A stretch of DNA of 64,000 nucleotides, taken from positions 868,001 to 932,000 of the forward strand of contig NZ_CP113056.1 in NCBI RefSeq assembly GCF_026625645.1. Reading direction: 5' to 3'. Position numbers and translations under genes: made by a program. Under the pieces are notes generated by a model that made no database searches, was not told the origin of the DNA, and worked only from the letters and a program-made list of their open reading frames with translations. The DNA comes from Ancylobacter sp. SL191 (GTDB taxonomy: Bacteria > Pseudomonadota > Alphaproteobacteria > Rhizobiales > Xanthobacteraceae). Shown here piece after piece: positions 1-8,494 of this stretch (positions are counted from its first letter, which is position 1; every line of letters starts with the position of its first letter).

Positions 1-645
1 GAAATCGCGCCGCAGCAGCTTCGCCGGCCGATCGGCGTCGCCATCCAGCTCCTCGCCGCCATCCCCTCGATCATCTACGGCATGTGGGGCTTCTTCGTCA
101 TCGTGCCGCTGATGGCCGCCTATGTGCAGCCGCCGCTGATCGAATGGCTTGGCCCGATCCCCGTGCTCGGCGCGCTGTTCCAGGGCCCGCCGCTTGGCGC
201 GGGCATGCTGACCGCCGGCCTCATCATGGCGATCATGATCCTGCCCTTCATCACCGCCATGTTCGTCGAGGTGCTGGAATCGGTGCCGCCGATGATCAAG
301 GAATCGGCCTATGGCGTCGGCGCGACCACCTATGAAGTGTATCGCAATGTCTCCGTGCCCTATGGCCGCACCGCCATGGTCGGCGCGGTGATGCTCGGCC
401 TCGGCCGCGCGCTGGGCGAGACAATGGCCGTGACCTTCGTCATCGGCAATGCGACGCGCATGTCGGTCTCGCTGTTCGCGCCGGGCGCCACCATCGCCTC
501 GACCATCGCCAACGAATTCCCCGAAGCCTCCAACGGCTCGCTCAAGCTGCAGTCGCTGCTGGAACTCGGCTTCATCCTCTTCGTCATCTCCTTCATCGTG
601 CTGGCGCTCTCGCGGCTGCTGGTCCGCTCGAAGCTCAAGGGCTGA
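1..645 (+). CDS. pstC: PstC, phosphate ABC transporter permease (5' truncated by window)
   Basis: This is the C-terminal part of an inner-membrane permease of the high-affinity phosphate importer PstSCAB. The reading frame is open from base 1, so the start lies upstream of the window. The visible 214 residues contain several hydrophobic segments and the binding-protein-dependent permease loop with ESAYGVGAT followed by GRALGETMAV, which contacts the PstB ATPase. It lies 9 bp upstream of pstA in the usual order pstC-pstA-pstB-phoU-phoB. pstS is expected just upstream but cannot be seen. Confidence 0.95.
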   Translation, partial: EIAPQQLRRPIGVAIQLLAAIPSIIYGMWGFFVIVPLMAAYVQPPLIEWLGPIPVLGALFQGPPLGAGMLTAGLIMAIMILPFITAMFVEVLESVPPMIKESAYGVGATTYEVYRNVSVPYGRTAMVGAVMLGLGRALGETMAVTFVIGNATRMSVSLFAPGATIASTIANEFPEASNGSLKLQSLLELGFILFVISFIVLALSRLLVRSKLKG

Positions 646-654
646 GGAAAGTAC

Positions 655-1488
655 ATGTCATCGCTCGCCCGTCGCCGCGCCACCGACTACACCGTCAAGG
701 TCATTTCCACCGGCTTCGCCGCGCTCTCGCTTGTCCTCCTCGCCTGGATCCTCTGGACCCTGGTGGCGCGGGGCCTGCCGGCCCTCGGCCCGCATGTGTT
801 TACCAAGATCACCGCGCCTCCGGGCGCGGGCGGCGGCCTGCTCAACGCCATTGTCGGCTCGCTGATCCAGATCGGTGTCGCCCTTGTCATCGGCACGCCG
901 ATCGGCCTGATGTGCGGCACCTTCCTCGCCGAGCACGGCAAGAACACGCAGATCGGCAATGCCGTGCGCTTCGTGAACGACGTGCTGCTCTCGGCGCCCT
1001 CGATCCTGATCGGCCTGTTCGTCTACCAGCTCATGGTCGTGCCGATCGGCGGCTTCTCCGGCTGGGCAGGCTCCTTCGCGCTGGCGATCATCATCATCCC
1101 GGTGGTCGTGCGCACCACCGAAGACATGCTGAACCTGGTGCCGATCGGCCTGCGCGAGGCGGCCTTCGCGCTCGGCGCGCCGGCGTGGAAGGTGGTCACC
1201 CTGGTCACCTGGCGGGCGGCCCGCGCCGGCATCGTTACCGGCATCCTGCTGGCCGTGGCCCGCGCCGCCGGCGAGACCGCGCCTCTGCTGTTCACCTCGC
1301 TCGGCAATAATGGCTGGTCGCTGGACCTCAGCGTGCCCATGGCGTCTCTGCCGATCGCCATTTATCAATACGCCGCCAGCCCCTTCGAGGACTGGGTCGC
1401 CCTGGCCTGGGCCGGCGCGCTCATCATCACCGTCGGGGTGCTGACCCTGAACATTCTTTCCCGCCTCGTCCTGGCGAAGATGAAGTGA
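655..1488 (+). CDS. pstA: PstA, phosphate ABC transporter permease
   Basis: This is the second membrane subunit of the phosphate importer, 277 residues, close to family length. The protein has one N-terminal transmembrane helix, a periplasmic stretch, then a permease core. The cytoplasmic coupling loop [14 protein letters not shown] and the following [13 protein letters not shown] are typical of PstA. The ATG at 655 follows GAGGAAAGTAC, a good ribosome binding site. The gene is followed within 8 bp by pstB, so the subunits are probably made from one mRNA that PhoB would activate under phosphate limitation. Confidence 0.96.
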   Translation: MSSLARRRATDYTVKVISTGFAALSLVLLAWILWTLVARGLPALGPHVFTKITAPPGAGGGLLNAIVGSLIQIGVALVIGTPIGLMCGTFLAEHGKNTQIGNAVRFVNDVLLSAPSILIGLFVYQLMVVPIGGFSGWAGSFALAIIIIPVVVRTTEDMLNLVPIGLREAAFALGAPAWKVVTLVTWRAARAGIVTGILLAVARAAGETAPLLFTSLGNNGWSLDLSVPMASLPIAIYQYAASPFEDWVALAWAGALIITVGVLTLNILSRLVLAKMK

Positions 1489-1496
1489 GACGGACC

Positions 1497-2318
1497 ATGA
1501 ATTTCGCTGCTGAAACGTCGATCGACATCGCCTCCGCCGTGAACCGCGCCACCGCGCCGTCCGCCGAGCCCAAGCTCAAGGTCGAGGGGCTGAACTTCTT
1601 CTATGGCGACAACCACGCCCTGAAGAACATCAATTTCGAGATCCCCGAGAAGCGCGTTACCGCGATGATCGGACCCTCGGGCTGCGGTAAGTCCACGCTG
1701 CTGCGCATCTTCAACCGCATGTACCAGCTCTATCCGGGCCAGCGCGCGGAAGGGAAGATCCTGTTCGACGGCGTCGACCTGCTCTCCAAGGATCTGGACT
1801 CCACCGTGGTGCGCTCGCGCATCGGCATGGTGTTCCAGAAGCCGACGCCCTTCCCGATGTCGATCTATGACAACATCGCCTTCGGCGTGAAGCTGCACGA
1901 GAAGCTCTCCAAGGCGCAGATGGACGAGCGCGTGGAGTGGTGCCTGCGCAAGGCGGCGATCTGGGAGGAGACCAAGGACCGTCTCCACACCTCGGCGCTC
2001 GGCATGTCCGGCGGCCAGCAGCAGCGCCTGTGCATCGCCCGCACCATCGCCGTGCGCCCGGAAGTGATCCTGCTCGACGAGCCCACCTCGGCGCTCGACC
2101 CGATCTCGACCTCGAAGATCGAGGATCTGATCGACGAGCTGAAGCAGGAATTCACCATCGTCATCGTGACGCACAACATGCAGCAGGCGGCGCGCTGCGC
2201 CGACATCACCTCCTTCTTCTATCTCGGCGAACTGATCGAGGTCGCCGCGTCGAACGAGATCTTCACCAATCCGCGCGAGGCCCGCACCCGCGACTACATC
2301 ACCGGCCGCTTCGGCTGA
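1497..2318 (+). CDS. pstB: PstB, phosphate ABC transporter ATPase
   Basis: This is the cytoplasmic ATPase that powers phosphate import. The Walker A motif is GPSGCGKST, the ABC signature is MSGGQQQR, and Walker B is [12 protein letters not shown], followed by the switch histidine in VTHNMQQA. The predicted protein is 273 residues. A GTG at 1485 would overlap the pstA stop codon, but the ATG at 1497 has a better placed purine-rich site upstream and leaves a normal N-terminus, so I chose it. Confidence 0.96.
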   Translation: MNFAAETSIDIASAVNRATAPSAEPKLKVEGLNFFYGDNHALKNINFEIPEKRVTAMIGPSGCGKSTLLRIFNRMYQLYPGQRAEGKILFDGVDLLSKDLDSTVVRSRIGMVFQKPTPFPMSIYDNIAFGVKLHEKLSKAQMDERVEWCLRKAAIWEETKDRLHTSALGMSGGQQQRLCIARTIAVRPEVILLDEPTSALDPISTSKIEDLIDELKQEFTIVIVTHNMQQAARCADITSFFYLGELIEVAASNEIFTNPREARTRDYITGRFG

Positions 2319-2337
2319 GCCGGCAGAGGAGCCTCCC

Positions 2338-3051
2338 ATGACCGAACATATCGTTTCGTCCTTCGACGCCGACCTCAAGGAGCTCAGCCGCCGCGTGGTG
2401 GAGATGGGCGGTCAGGCCGAGCGCCTCGTCGCGGATTCGGTCGAGGCGCTGGTCAAGCGCGACACCGAGCTCGCCCAGAAGGTGATCGTGCTCGACGGCC
2501 CGGTCGACCTGCTCCAGCGCGAGATCGAGGAAAAGGCCATCCTCACCATCGCCCGCCGCCAGCCTCTGGCCGGCGATCTGCGCGAGATCGTGGCCGCCAT
2601 GCGCATCGCCAACGACCTCGAGCGCATCGGCGACCTCGCCAAGAACACCGCCAAGCGCGTGCTGGCGCTGACCGGCGAGTTCCACCCGCAGAAGCTGGTG
2701 CGCGGCGTCGAGCACATGTCCGGCATGGTGCTGGAGCAGCTCAAGATGGTGCTGGACTCCTATGCCAGCCGCGACAATGACCGCGCGCTGGAAGTCTGGC
2801 GCCGCGATGGCGACATCGACGTCCTCTACACCTCGCTGTTCCGCGAACTCCTGACCTATATGATGGAGGATCCGCGCAACATCTCGCTGTGCACGCATCT
2901 GCTGTTCTGCGCCAAGAACATCGAGCGCATCGGCGACCACGCCACCAACATCGCCGAGACCGTGAACTATCTCGCCACCGGTCAGCAGCTCACCGACGAG
3001 CGGCCGAAGCAGGATACCAGCAGCCTCACCTCGCTGCCCTTCCCGGCCTGA
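2338..3051 (+). CDS. phoU: PhoU, negative regulator of the Pho response
   Basis: This 237-residue all-helical cytoplasmic protein links PstSCAB activity to the PhoR/PhoB two-component system. The two repeated PhoU domains are visible, each with the metal-binding signature, as in IANDLERIGDLAKNTAKR (first) and NIERIGDHATNIAE (second). The ATG follows AGAGGAGCCTCCC, a strong ribosome binding site, 19 bp after pstB. In this family, loss of PhoU leaves the Pho regulon on. That role is inferred from orthologues. Confidence 0.96.
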   Translation: MTEHIVSSFDADLKELSRRVVEMGGQAERLVADSVEALVKRDTELAQKVIVLDGPVDLLQREIEEKAILTIARRQPLAGDLREIVAAMRIANDLERIGDLAKNTAKRVLALTGEFHPQKLVRGVEHMSGMVLEQLKMVLDSYASRDNDRALEVWRRDGDIDVLYTSLFRELLTYMMEDPRNISLCTHLLFCAKNIERIGDHATNIAETVNYLATGQQLTDERPKQDTSSLTSLPFPA

Positions 3052-3082
3052 GCCGGCGTGACCGACGACCGGGGATGACGCC

Positions 3083-3784
3083 ATGGCCACCAATATTCTG
3101 ATCGTGGAGGATGAGGAGCCCCTCACCCTCCTGCTGCGCTACAATCTCGAATCCGAAGGCTATGCCGTCGACAGCGTCGGGCGCGGCGACGAGGCGGAGA
3201 CCCGGCTGCGCGAGAGCGTGCCGGACCTCCTGATCCTCGACTGGATGCTGCCCGGCCTCTCCGGCATCGAGCTGTGCCGGCGCCTGCGGGCCCGGCCGGA
3301 GACCGAGCGCATGCCCGTTCTCATGCTCACGGCCCGTGGCGAGGAGACTGAGCGCGTGCGCGGCCTCGCCACCGGCGCCGACGACTATGTGGTCAAGCCC
3401 TTCTCGGTGCCGGAGCTCGTCGCCCGCGTGCGGGCGCTGCTGCGCCGGGCCAAGCCCGAGCATGTCTCGACGCTCTTGCGCGCCGGCGACATCGAACTCG
3501 ACCGCGAGACAAAGCGCGTCCACCGCGCCGGGCGCGAGCTGCATCTCGGCCCGACTGAATTCCGGCTGCTCGAATTCCTCATGCAGTCGCCCGGCCGGGT
3601 CTATTCGCGCGAGCAGCTGCTCGACGGCGTGTGGGGCCAGGACGTCTATATCGACGAGCGCACCGTCGACGTGCATGTCGGCCGCCTGCGCAAAGCGCTC
3701 AACCGCCCGCGCCAGCCGGACCCCATCCGCACCGTGCGCGGCTCGGGCTACTCGTTCAACGAGATGTTCGCCCGCGCCCATTAG
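3083..3784 (+). CDS. phoB: PhoB, phosphate regulon response regulator
   Basis: This OmpR/PhoB-type DNA-binding response regulator has 233 residues. The receiver domain carries the acidic pair VEDEE near residue 10, the phosphoacceptor Asp53 (LILDWMLP), and the Thr/Lys switch residues (MLTARGEE, VVKPFS). The C-terminal winged helix has LGPTEFRLLEFL and the recognition region ERTVDVHVGRLRKAL. It is the last gene of the pst operon. The final codons and the stop are duplicated 40 bp downstream (3797-3824), and a hairpin terminator follows. Confidence 0.96.
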   Translation: MATNILIVEDEEPLTLLLRYNLESEGYAVDSVGRGDEAETRLRESVPDLLILDWMLPGLSGIELCRRLRARPETERMPVLMLTARGEETERVRGLATGADDYVVKPFSVPELVARVRALLRRAKPEHVSTLLRAGDIELDRETKRVHRAGRELHLGPTEFRLLEFLMQSPGRVYSREQLLDGVWGQDVYIDERTVDVHVGRLRKALNRPRQPDPIRTVRGSGYSFNEMFARAH

Positions 3785-3824
3785 CGCGAGGCGGCGCAAC
3801 GAAATGTTCGCCCGCGCCCATTAG
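3757..3824 (+). repeat. Tandem duplication of the phoB 3' end and stop codon
   Basis: A 28-bp block covering the last eight phoB codons and TAG (3757-3784) is repeated at 3797-3824 with a single G/A difference, separated by 12 bp. The second copy lies outside the gene after the first TAG, so it is not translated as part of PhoB. It looks like a local slippage or recombination scar. Any effect on the terminator just downstream is not obvious. Confidence 0.9.
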
Positions 3825-3842
3825 GGCGGGAACCTAAATGAC

Positions 3843-3875
3843 AAGCCGCCGCCCCGCGAGGGCCGGCGGCTTTTT
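3843..3875 (+). terminator. Rho-independent terminator of the pst-phoB operon
   Basis: A 9-bp perfect stem (AAGCCGCCG at 3843-3851 with CGGCGGCTT at 3864-3872) closes a 12-base loop and runs into five T residues at 3871-3875. It sits 59 bp after the phoB stop and is well placed to end the operon. Confidence 0.85.
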
Positions 3876-4023
3876 CGTGGGCGCGCGAAGCCCGCGTGCC
3901 GGCCCCCCTACCGCGCTCCTGCCGCGTTGCCTCCCGTCGCCGGATATGGAACATCATCCGCCTTCCGCGACGGTGCGCGTTTCATTCGCTCCCTGCCGGC
4001 GCGGCCCTCCCGATGGAGAGCGG

Positions 4024-5439
4024 ATGGTTACGTCAATGTCAGCGCCCGAGAACGCGCATCTGCCGCAGGCAGACGCAGGCGACGCCCGGCGCGCCGACCT
4101 CCTCGCCGCCTTCCTGATGGCCGGCCTCGCCACCGCCTTTATCGCCTTCACCGTCTGGCCGGGGCTGATGTCGTTCGACAGCCTCTATGCCTACCGCCAG
4201 TCCATCGAGGGGGTGGAGACGGCGCTCTGGCCGCCCGTGCATGACTATCTGTTCTTCCTCTTCCGGCACCTGCCGGGCAATCCCGGCGGTCTGCTGCTCT
4301 TCCAGTCCTTTGCCCTGTTCCTCTCGGCCAACCTCATCATCCGCCATCTCGCCCCATCGGCCAGGGTGTCGGTCCCGCTCATGGCGGTGTTCCTCGGCCT
4401 GTTCGTCGTGTTTCCCACGCTGATCGGCGCCCTGATCGTGCTGTGGAAGGACGTGACCGTCGGCACCTTCGCGGTGATGGCGGTCGCCCTGTGGCTGTCC
4501 GGCACGCGCCGCTTCTCCTGGGCGAAATTCGTCGCTCTGTTCGCCTGCCTCACCGCCTCCATCGCGCTGCGCTACAACGCGCTGCCGCTGGTGCTGCCCT
4601 TCATGCTGCTGGTCGTGTGGAAGCCCGCCGGTGCCGCCTCGACCGGGCGGCAACGCGTGGCGGCCGGTCTTGGCATCGTGGTGACGCTGGCTCTTGCCTA
4701 TGCGAGCACGCTCTGGCGCCTGCCGGACCTGCAGCGGCTACCGTCGGTCGGGCCGATGATGACGAACATCCAGCTGTGGGACATCGCCGGCACCTCGATC
4801 TGCGCCGGGCAGTCCCTGCTGACCGATGTCATCACCCCCGGCGACCCGTTCACGGTGGAGGAGCTGCGGGCGCTGCACAATCCCCGCCATATCAACCTGA
4901 CCTTCGACACGCCGCTGTGGAATGAGCGCCTCGGGCCCCGCTATATGTGGCGCCGCGTACCCGCTATCGAGCAGCGCTGGCGGGAAATTCTGGTCGCGCA
5001 TCCCGGCTGCTATCTCGCCACCCGCCTTGCGGTGTTCGAGCAGCAAATGGGCCTGAACACCCCTGCCACCTATTACCCGACTCATGGCGGCATCGACGAC
5101 AACCCCTACGGCTTCACCCTCGCCTTTCCCGAACGAGCGGCCCGCCTGATCCAGATGATCGTCGAAGGCGCCAACGCACCCTGGCGGCGCGGCTATGTCC
5201 TGGTCGGCCTTGCCGCCTTCTTCCTGCTTCCGGCGCTGTGGATCGACCGGCGGGGCGCTCTGCTGCCGCTGGTGCTCTATGCCGGCACGCTCGGTTTTCT
5301 GGGGCTGCTCTTCGTCGCCGCGCCGGCCGGGGATGCACGCTATATCTTCCCGCCCGGCGTGTTCGCGGCGCTGGTCATCGTCACCTCGCTGGCCTGCATC
5401 GCCCGCGCACGGGACAAGCGGACCGCCGCCGCGCCCTAG
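4024..5439 (+). CDS. Polytopic inner-membrane protein of unknown function
   Basis: This is a predicted 471-residue membrane protein with about ten hydrophobic segments spread over its length and a soluble stretch around residues 250-350. The layout, with a long extramembrane insert between N-terminal and C-terminal helices, recalls GT-C type glycosyltransferases, but I recognise no diagnostic motif and assign no function. The frame is open further upstream through the phoB terminator. The ATG at 4024 follows GGAGAG at very short spacing, and the ATG at 4036 is the alternative. It stands alone between the Pho operon and convergent ada. Confidence 0.7.
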   Translation: MVTSMSAPENAHLPQADAGDARRADLLAAFLMAGLATAFIAFTVWPGLMSFDSLYAYRQSIEGVETALWPPVHDYLFFLFRHLPGNPGGLLLFQSFALFLSANLIIRHLAPSARVSVPLMAVFLGLFVVFPTLIGALIVLWKDVTVGTFAVMAVALWLSGTRRFSWAKFVALFACLTASIALRYNALPLVLPFMLLVVWKPAGAASTGRQRVAAGLGIVVTLALAYASTLWRLPDLQRLPSVGPMMTNIQLWDIAGTSICAGQSLLTDVITPGDPFTVEELRALHNPRHINLTFDTPLWNERLGPRYMWRRVPAIEQRWREILVAHPGCYLATRLAVFEQQMGLNTPATYYPTHGGIDDNPYGFTLAFPERAARLIQMIVEGANAPWRRGYVLVGLAAFFLLPALWIDRRGALLPLVLYAGTLGFLGLLFVAAPAGDARYIFPPGVFAALVIVTSLACIARARDKRTAAAP

Positions 5440-5460
5440 CTGCCGCCTCTGGCGGACGCC

Positions 5461-6558
5461 TCACCCCACTTGCTGCGGCCGGGTGCGGTACTGCGCCTCG
5501 ATCTCCAGCAGCCGCTGCTTGCGCCAGAGGCCGCCGCCATAGCCGGTGAGCGCGCCATCCGCGCCGATGACGCGATGGCAGGGGATGATGAGGGCCAGCT
5601 GGTTGGCGCCGTTCGCCCGCGCCACGGCGCGGATCGCCGCGGGCGCGCCGATGCGCCGGGCGATCTCGGCATAGCTCACGCTCTCCCCCGCCGGGATGCG
5701 GCGCAGCTCGGCCCAGACGGCGCGGGTGAAGGCGCTGCCGTCGAGCGCCACGGGCGTCGCGAAATCGGCCGAGCGGCCCGCGAAATAGGCGCCCAGCTCG
5801 GCGCGGATCTGCTCGGTCGGCGCCGTACTGCCAATGCCGAGCGCGCCCTTCACGCCCTGGCGCAGCCGGGCGATTTCCGCCGGCAGGCCGCGCCGCTCGA
5901 TGAATTCCAGCAGGTGCAGATGGGTGGGGCTGGAAATCGCGATCATGTCGCCGAGCGGCGTGCCGATCCAGTCCGCCAGCAGCCGGCCCTCGCCGGCGAT
6001 GTCGCCGGGGGCGCAGCCGAGCAGCCGGGCGAAGGCGGCGCGGAAGGCGCTCGCCGACTGAAACCCCGCCTCCTGCTGCGCGGCGATGACCGAGCCGCCG
6101 AGCGCCAGCGTCTCAAAACCCTCGCGCAGCCGCCGGTGGCGGGCCATGTCGAGAAAGGTCATGCCGAAATGCCGCTTGAAGGCGCGCCGCACGGTGGAGA
6201 GGTCATAGCCCATGCGGGCAATGTCCTCCTCGCCGAAGCGGTAGGCCGGGCGGGCATCGAGCGCCGCGAGCAGGGCGGCGATCATCGGGTCGGCCTCCGC
6301 CGCCGGCTGGAGCGGGTGGCACCTCTTGCAGGGGCGGAACCCCGCCTCGATGCAGGCGCCGATGGTCGGGCGGAAGGTGCAGTTCTCGGCGAGTGGCTTG
6401 CGTGCCGGGCAGGTCAGCCGGCAGAAAATACCGGTGGTGGCGACGCAGACATAGACGCGCCCCTCATAAGTCGCCTCGCGCGCCAACAACGCCCGGTACA
6501 GCGTTGCCGGGTCCGGCAGCGTCAGGTCGAACAAATCATGCAGCGTGTCGGTCGCCAT
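5461..6558 (-). CDS. ada: Ada, bifunctional DNA-alkylation repair methyltransferase/regulator
   Basis: This 365-residue protein contains three modules. The N-terminal zinc domain has Cys46, Cys50, Cys77 and Cys80 (IFCRLTC, CKRC), where Cys46 would accept methyl groups from phosphotriesters. An AraC-type HTH follows at about residues 95-185. The C-terminal O6-alkylguanine-DNA methyltransferase domain has the acceptor Cys327 in IIPCHRV. In well-studied relatives, methylation of the N-terminal Cys turns the protein into an activator of its own gene. It converges with the upstream membrane protein gene. Confidence 0.95.
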   Translation of the reverse strand: MATDTLHDLFDLTLPDPATLYRALLAREATYEGRVYVCVATTGIFCRLTCPARKPLAENCTFRPTIGACIEAGFRPCKRCHPLQPAAEADPMIAALLAALDARPAYRFGEEDIARMGYDLSTVRRAFKRHFGMTFLDMARHRRLREGFETLALGGSVIAAQQEAGFQSASAFRAAFARLLGCAPGDIAGEGRLLADWIGTPLGDMIAISSPTHLHLLEFIERRGLPAEIARLRQGVKGALGIGSTAPTEQIRAELGAYFAGRSADFATPVALDGSAFTRAVWAELRRIPAGESVSYAEIARRIGAPAAIRAVARANGANQLALIIPCHRVIGADGALTGYGGGLWRKQRLLEIEAQYRTRPQQVG

Positions 6559-6598
6559 GATCGGACGCTAGCACCGCGCTTGTACCGGCGCCGCCGGA

Positions 6599-6622
6599 AA
6601 ACGGGCGGTTATTTCCGCCCGT
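6599..6622 (-). terminator. Hairpin terminator after the SDR gene
   Basis: ACGGGCGG (6601-6608) and CCGCCCGT (6615-6622) form an 8-bp perfect stem with a 6-base loop. Read on the minus strand it is followed by TTTT (6598-6601), which suits termination of the SDR gene that ends at 6651, before ada begins. Confidence 0.6.
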
Positions 6623-6650
6623 CCTCCCGTCCGTCCTCCCTGGCGGGCTC

Positions 6651-7415
6651 TCAGGTCCGCGTGATCGACAGGCCGCCATCGACCAGATGCGCGGTGCCGG
6701 ACACAAAAGACGAATCGTCCGAGGCGAGATAGAGCACCGAGTGGGCCAGTTCCTCGGGGCGCGCGACGCGCTTCAGCGCATGCAGACCGGTGACGAAGGC
6801 TTGCGCCTCGGGCGTGTCATTGGCCTCGCGGTACATCTCCGTCTCCACCGCGCCGGGCAGCACGGCATTGACCCTCACCCCCTGCGGGCCGAATTCGGAA
6901 GCCAGCGCCTGGGTGAGGCCGATCAGCCCCGATTTCGAGGCGGCATAGGCGGCAAGGCCGGGGAAGGCCGTTGTGTAGCCGACAAAGGTCGAGGTGAAGA
7001 TCACCGAGCCGCCGCCGGTCGTCAGCATCTGCGCGATCTGGTGCTTGGCACCGAAAAAGCCGCTGGTGAGGTTGGTCGCCAGCGTGTCCTCCCACCCCCC
7101 GGCCGAGACGCCGGTGCTCGGCCCCTTCTCGCCCAACGTGCCGGCATTGTTGAAGGCGATGTCGAGCCGGCCGAAACGCTCGGCCGCCAGCGCGACCAGT
7201 GCCTTGGCGTAGTCTTCCGAGCGCACGTCGCCCGCCAGCGCCACGGCCTCGCCGCCACCGGCGGCGATGTCGGCGACCAGCGTGTCGAGCTCGGCCTGGC
7301 GGCGGGCGCCGACCACGACCTTCGCGCCCTCGGCGGCGAACAGCCGCGCCGTGGCGCGGCCGATGCCGGAGCTGGCCCCAGTGACGATGGCTACCTTGCC
7401 GGTGAGACGAGACAT
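6651..7415 (-). CDS. SDR-family NAD(P)-dependent oxidoreductase
   Basis: This classical short-chain dehydrogenase/reductase has 254 residues. It shows the dinucleotide-binding motif TGASSGIG near the N-terminus, the structural NNAG, and the catalytic Tyr-Lys motif in YAASKSG. The substrate cannot be told from sequence. The ATG at 7415 follows GGAGAAATCTC, a well-spaced ribosome binding site, and a start 21 bp upstream is less likely. It is transcribed divergently from a LysR-type regulator at 7550, a common arrangement in which the regulator controls its neighbour. Confidence 0.92.
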   Translation of the reverse strand: MSRLTGKVAIVTGASSGIGRATARLFAAEGAKVVVGARRQAELDTLVADIAAGGGEAVALAGDVRSEDYAKALVALAAERFGRLDIAFNNAGTLGEKGPSTGVSAGGWEDTLATNLTSGFFGAKHQIAQMLTTGGGSVIFTSTFVGYTTAFPGLAAYAASKSGLIGLTQALASEFGPQGVRVNAVLPGAVETEMYREANDTPEAQAFVTGLHALKRVARPEELAHSVLYLASDDSSFVSGTAHLVDGGLSITRT

Positions 7416-7549
7416 GAGATTTCTCCGTGATTTCACGATGACCGCCGCCGGACGATCCCGGCCGGCCCGTTTCGCTGGAGAGTATGGCCCGCGCCCGGCG
7501 TTCGGATTAGACTGCCGACAATGGAATTCATGTCCGGGAAAGCCGAACG

Positions 7550-8470
7550 ATGAAACTGGACGGCATCGCCGCCTTCGTCGCCATCGCCGAGGCCGGCTCG
7601 ATCAGCGAGGCGGCGCGCCGGCTGCGCCTGTCGAAATCGGTGGTCAGTGACCGCCTCGCCCAGCTCGAGCAGCGTCTGGGCGCGCGCCTTGTGCATCGCT
7701 CGACCCGCCGGCTGTCGCTGACGGAGGATGGCGCGGCCTTTCTGGAGATGGCCTCGCAATCGCTGCGCGGGCTCGACGCGGCGGTCGCCACGCTGGCGGA
7801 GCGGCGCGGCACGCTGGCCGGCCCGCTGAGGATCTCCGCCCCGGTGACGCTGACCGCCCTGCATATCGGCCCGGCGCTCTACCCCTTCCTGCGCCGCCAT
7901 CCGCAGATCGAGCTGAGCATCGAGCTTGATGACCGGGTGGTCGACGCGCAGGCGGAGGGCTATGACGGCGTGATCCGCCACGGGCCGATGCGCGACAGCC
8001 CGCTCACCGCCTGGCGCCTCGCCCGCAGCCGGCGCGTGCTGGTGGCTTCACCCGATTATCTGGAACAGCACGGCGCGCCGCGCGATCTGGCGCAGCTCAA
8101 TGACCATCGCGGGATTTTCTACACCCATCGCGGCCTTGCCGACTGGCAGTTCGTGTCCGAAGCCGGCCGCGTGCAGGTGCGCGCCAGGGTCGGGCTGCAG
8201 GTGAATAACGGCATGATCATGCGCGACGCGGCGATGGCCGGGCTCGGCATCACCATGCTGCCGCTGTTCATCGCCGGGCCCGCCATCCACGCCGGCACGC
8301 TGCGCGTGATCGAGGTCGGCGCCGAGCCGGAAGCGGAATTCATCTATGTCGCGCATCCCGAAGGCCGCAATCCCACGGCCAAGCTGCGGGCGATGGCCGA
8401 GTGGCTTCGCGCGGCCTTCGGCGATCCGCCCTATTGGGAAGCCGGGATAGATGCCGAGCCGGGCACATAG
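7550..8470 (+). CDS. LysR-family transcriptional regulator
   Basis: This 306-residue regulator has an N-terminal winged HTH (AEAGSISEAARRLRLSKS, about residues 10-27) and a C-terminal periplasmic-binding-protein-like effector domain from about residue 90. The effector is unknown. The 134-bp gap to the divergent SDR gene is where a shared operator would be expected. Control of that gene is inference from layout. Confidence 0.92.
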   Translation: MKLDGIAAFVAIAEAGSISEAARRLRLSKSVVSDRLAQLEQRLGARLVHRSTRRLSLTEDGAAFLEMASQSLRGLDAAVATLAERRGTLAGPLRISAPVTLTALHIGPALYPFLRRHPQIELSIELDDRVVDAQAEGYDGVIRHGPMRDSPLTAWRLARSRRVLVASPDYLEQHGAPRDLAQLNDHRGIFYTHRGLADWQFVSEAGRVQVRARVGLQVNNGMIMRDAAMAGLGITMLPLFIAGPAIHAGTLRVIEVGAEPEAEFIYVAHPEGRNPTAKLRAMAEWLRAAFGDPPYWEAGIDAEPGT

Positions 8471-8494
8471 CCAGACCGGCAGGGCGCGCTCACC

